A stretch of DNA of 64,000 nt, from contig NZ_CP040428.1 in NCBI RefSeq assembly GCF_005671395.1, positions 3,782,001 through 3,846,000 on the forward strand, in the 5' to 3' direction. This DNA comes from Jejubacter calystegiae (GTDB lineage: Bacteria > Pseudomonadota > Gammaproteobacteria > Enterobacterales > Enterobacteriaceae). The position numbers were made by a program, and so were the translations under genes. Under the pieces are notes generated by a model. It was not told the DNA's origin, did not search any database, and saw only the letters and a program-made list of their open reading frames with translations. Of this stretch, positions 63,860-64,000 are shown piece after piece. Each line of letters begins with the position of its first letter. The stretch's first letter is position 1.

Positions 63860-64000
63860 ATGACGCGTGAAGTTCTCCCGGCGCCGCTGCCGGATCCTGC
63901 CCAACCATTTTCCTGGATTACCCGCGGTGCCGGCCTGCTGTTTACCGGTCATGGCCCGGTACGAGCCGATGGAACGCTTGAGACTGGCAGCAGCGAAAAA
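63860..64000 (+). CDS. RidA/YjgF-family protein, 3' end outside window
   Basis: Only 47 residues are visible, running off the window: MTREVLPAPLPDPAQPFSWI then TRGAGLLFTGHGPVRADGTL and ETGSSEK. The pattern (aromatic-rich strand, GGLLFTxGxxxxxxDGxLxxG) is that of the RidA/YjgF/UK114 family, enamine/imine deaminases or related proteins. GGAG stands 7 bases before the ATG at 63860; an in-frame ATG at 63848 is less likely. Assignment is provisional given the short stretch. Confidence 0.55.
   Translation, partial: MTREVLPAPLPDPAQPFSWITRGAGLLFTGHGPVRADGTLETGSSEK

Overview
The window is a 64 kb piece of an enterobacterial chromosome. It is fairly GC-rich and densely coded. Its gene families (lacIZY, ansP, ydcH, nfsB-like, betT, tcuAB, an iol cluster, a chromosomal-type fosA and an orphan vgrG-rhs locus) fit an Enterobacteriaceae member outside Escherichia proper, of the Klebsiella/Enterobacter/Kluyvera/Cedecea kind. 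I cannot name the species from sequence alone. No rRNA, tRNA, CRISPR array, transposase or phage gene was seen.

Layout. 1-1.5 kb: 3' part of a PhoX-family phosphatase. 1.6-5.2 kb: a three-gene carbohydrate/cyclitol set (Gfo/Idh/MocA dehydrogenase, IolE-like TIM barrel, MFS sugar porter). 5.4-11 kb: a lac locus, lacI-lacZ-lacY without lacA, with a readable CRP site, promoter and two operators. 11-18 kb: AGCS amino-acid symporter, a small SDR, an SsuA-like binding protein divergent from a flavin monooxygenase, and BetT. 18-32.7 kb: a myo-inositol catabolism cluster (iolT, iolE-iolH-iolG-iolD on minus; iolC and iolR on plus; iolA-iolB on minus; iolI on plus), interrupted by a grpB-fosA pair. 32.7-36.2 kb: tcuB, tcuA and tcuR for tricarballylate oxidation, without tcuC. 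36.3-37.2 kb: a thioesterase and a small membrane protein. 37.4-45.9 kb: an orphan type VI secretion vgrG-rhs module with a deaminase-type toxin tip and SUKH-3-like immunity gene. 46-50.6 kb: an NSS transporter and a second predicted effector/immunity pair (LytM-like plus GH19-like). 50.9-64 kb: DoxX, arylamine N-acetyltransferase, PQQ-type sugar dehydrogenase, a ParE/Phd toxin-antitoxin pair, a LysR/M20 peptidase/MHS transporter set, a membrane protein of unknown role, ydcH, a Nudix hydrolase, an NfsB-like nitroreductase, ansP and the start of a RidA-like gene.

How it fits together. The iol genes supply uptake (IolT), oxidation (IolG), dehydration (IolE), ring opening (IolD), isomerisation (IolB), phosphorylation and probably aldol cleavage (IolC with a C-terminal DUF2090), and semialdehyde oxidation (IolA), under an RpiR-type IolR. 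A recurring TTTCAT-N11-ATGAAA pattern lies in front of several iol units and also in front of the distant 1.6-5.2 kb set, suggesting one regulon.

The most unusual structures are: (i) a 140-bp palindrome-rich element present twice, 58 kb apart in opposite orientation, each copy between convergent genes and bracketed by a duplicated local terminator hairpin; (ii) the vgrG - TPR protein - 41-residue membrane protein - rhs - immunity module; (iii) a two-domain cell-wall-type effector whose LytM motifs look altered, beside a predicted exported immunity protein; (iv) lac operators that share an 18-bp core, and a LacY C-terminus encoded by a dispersed hairpin repeat.
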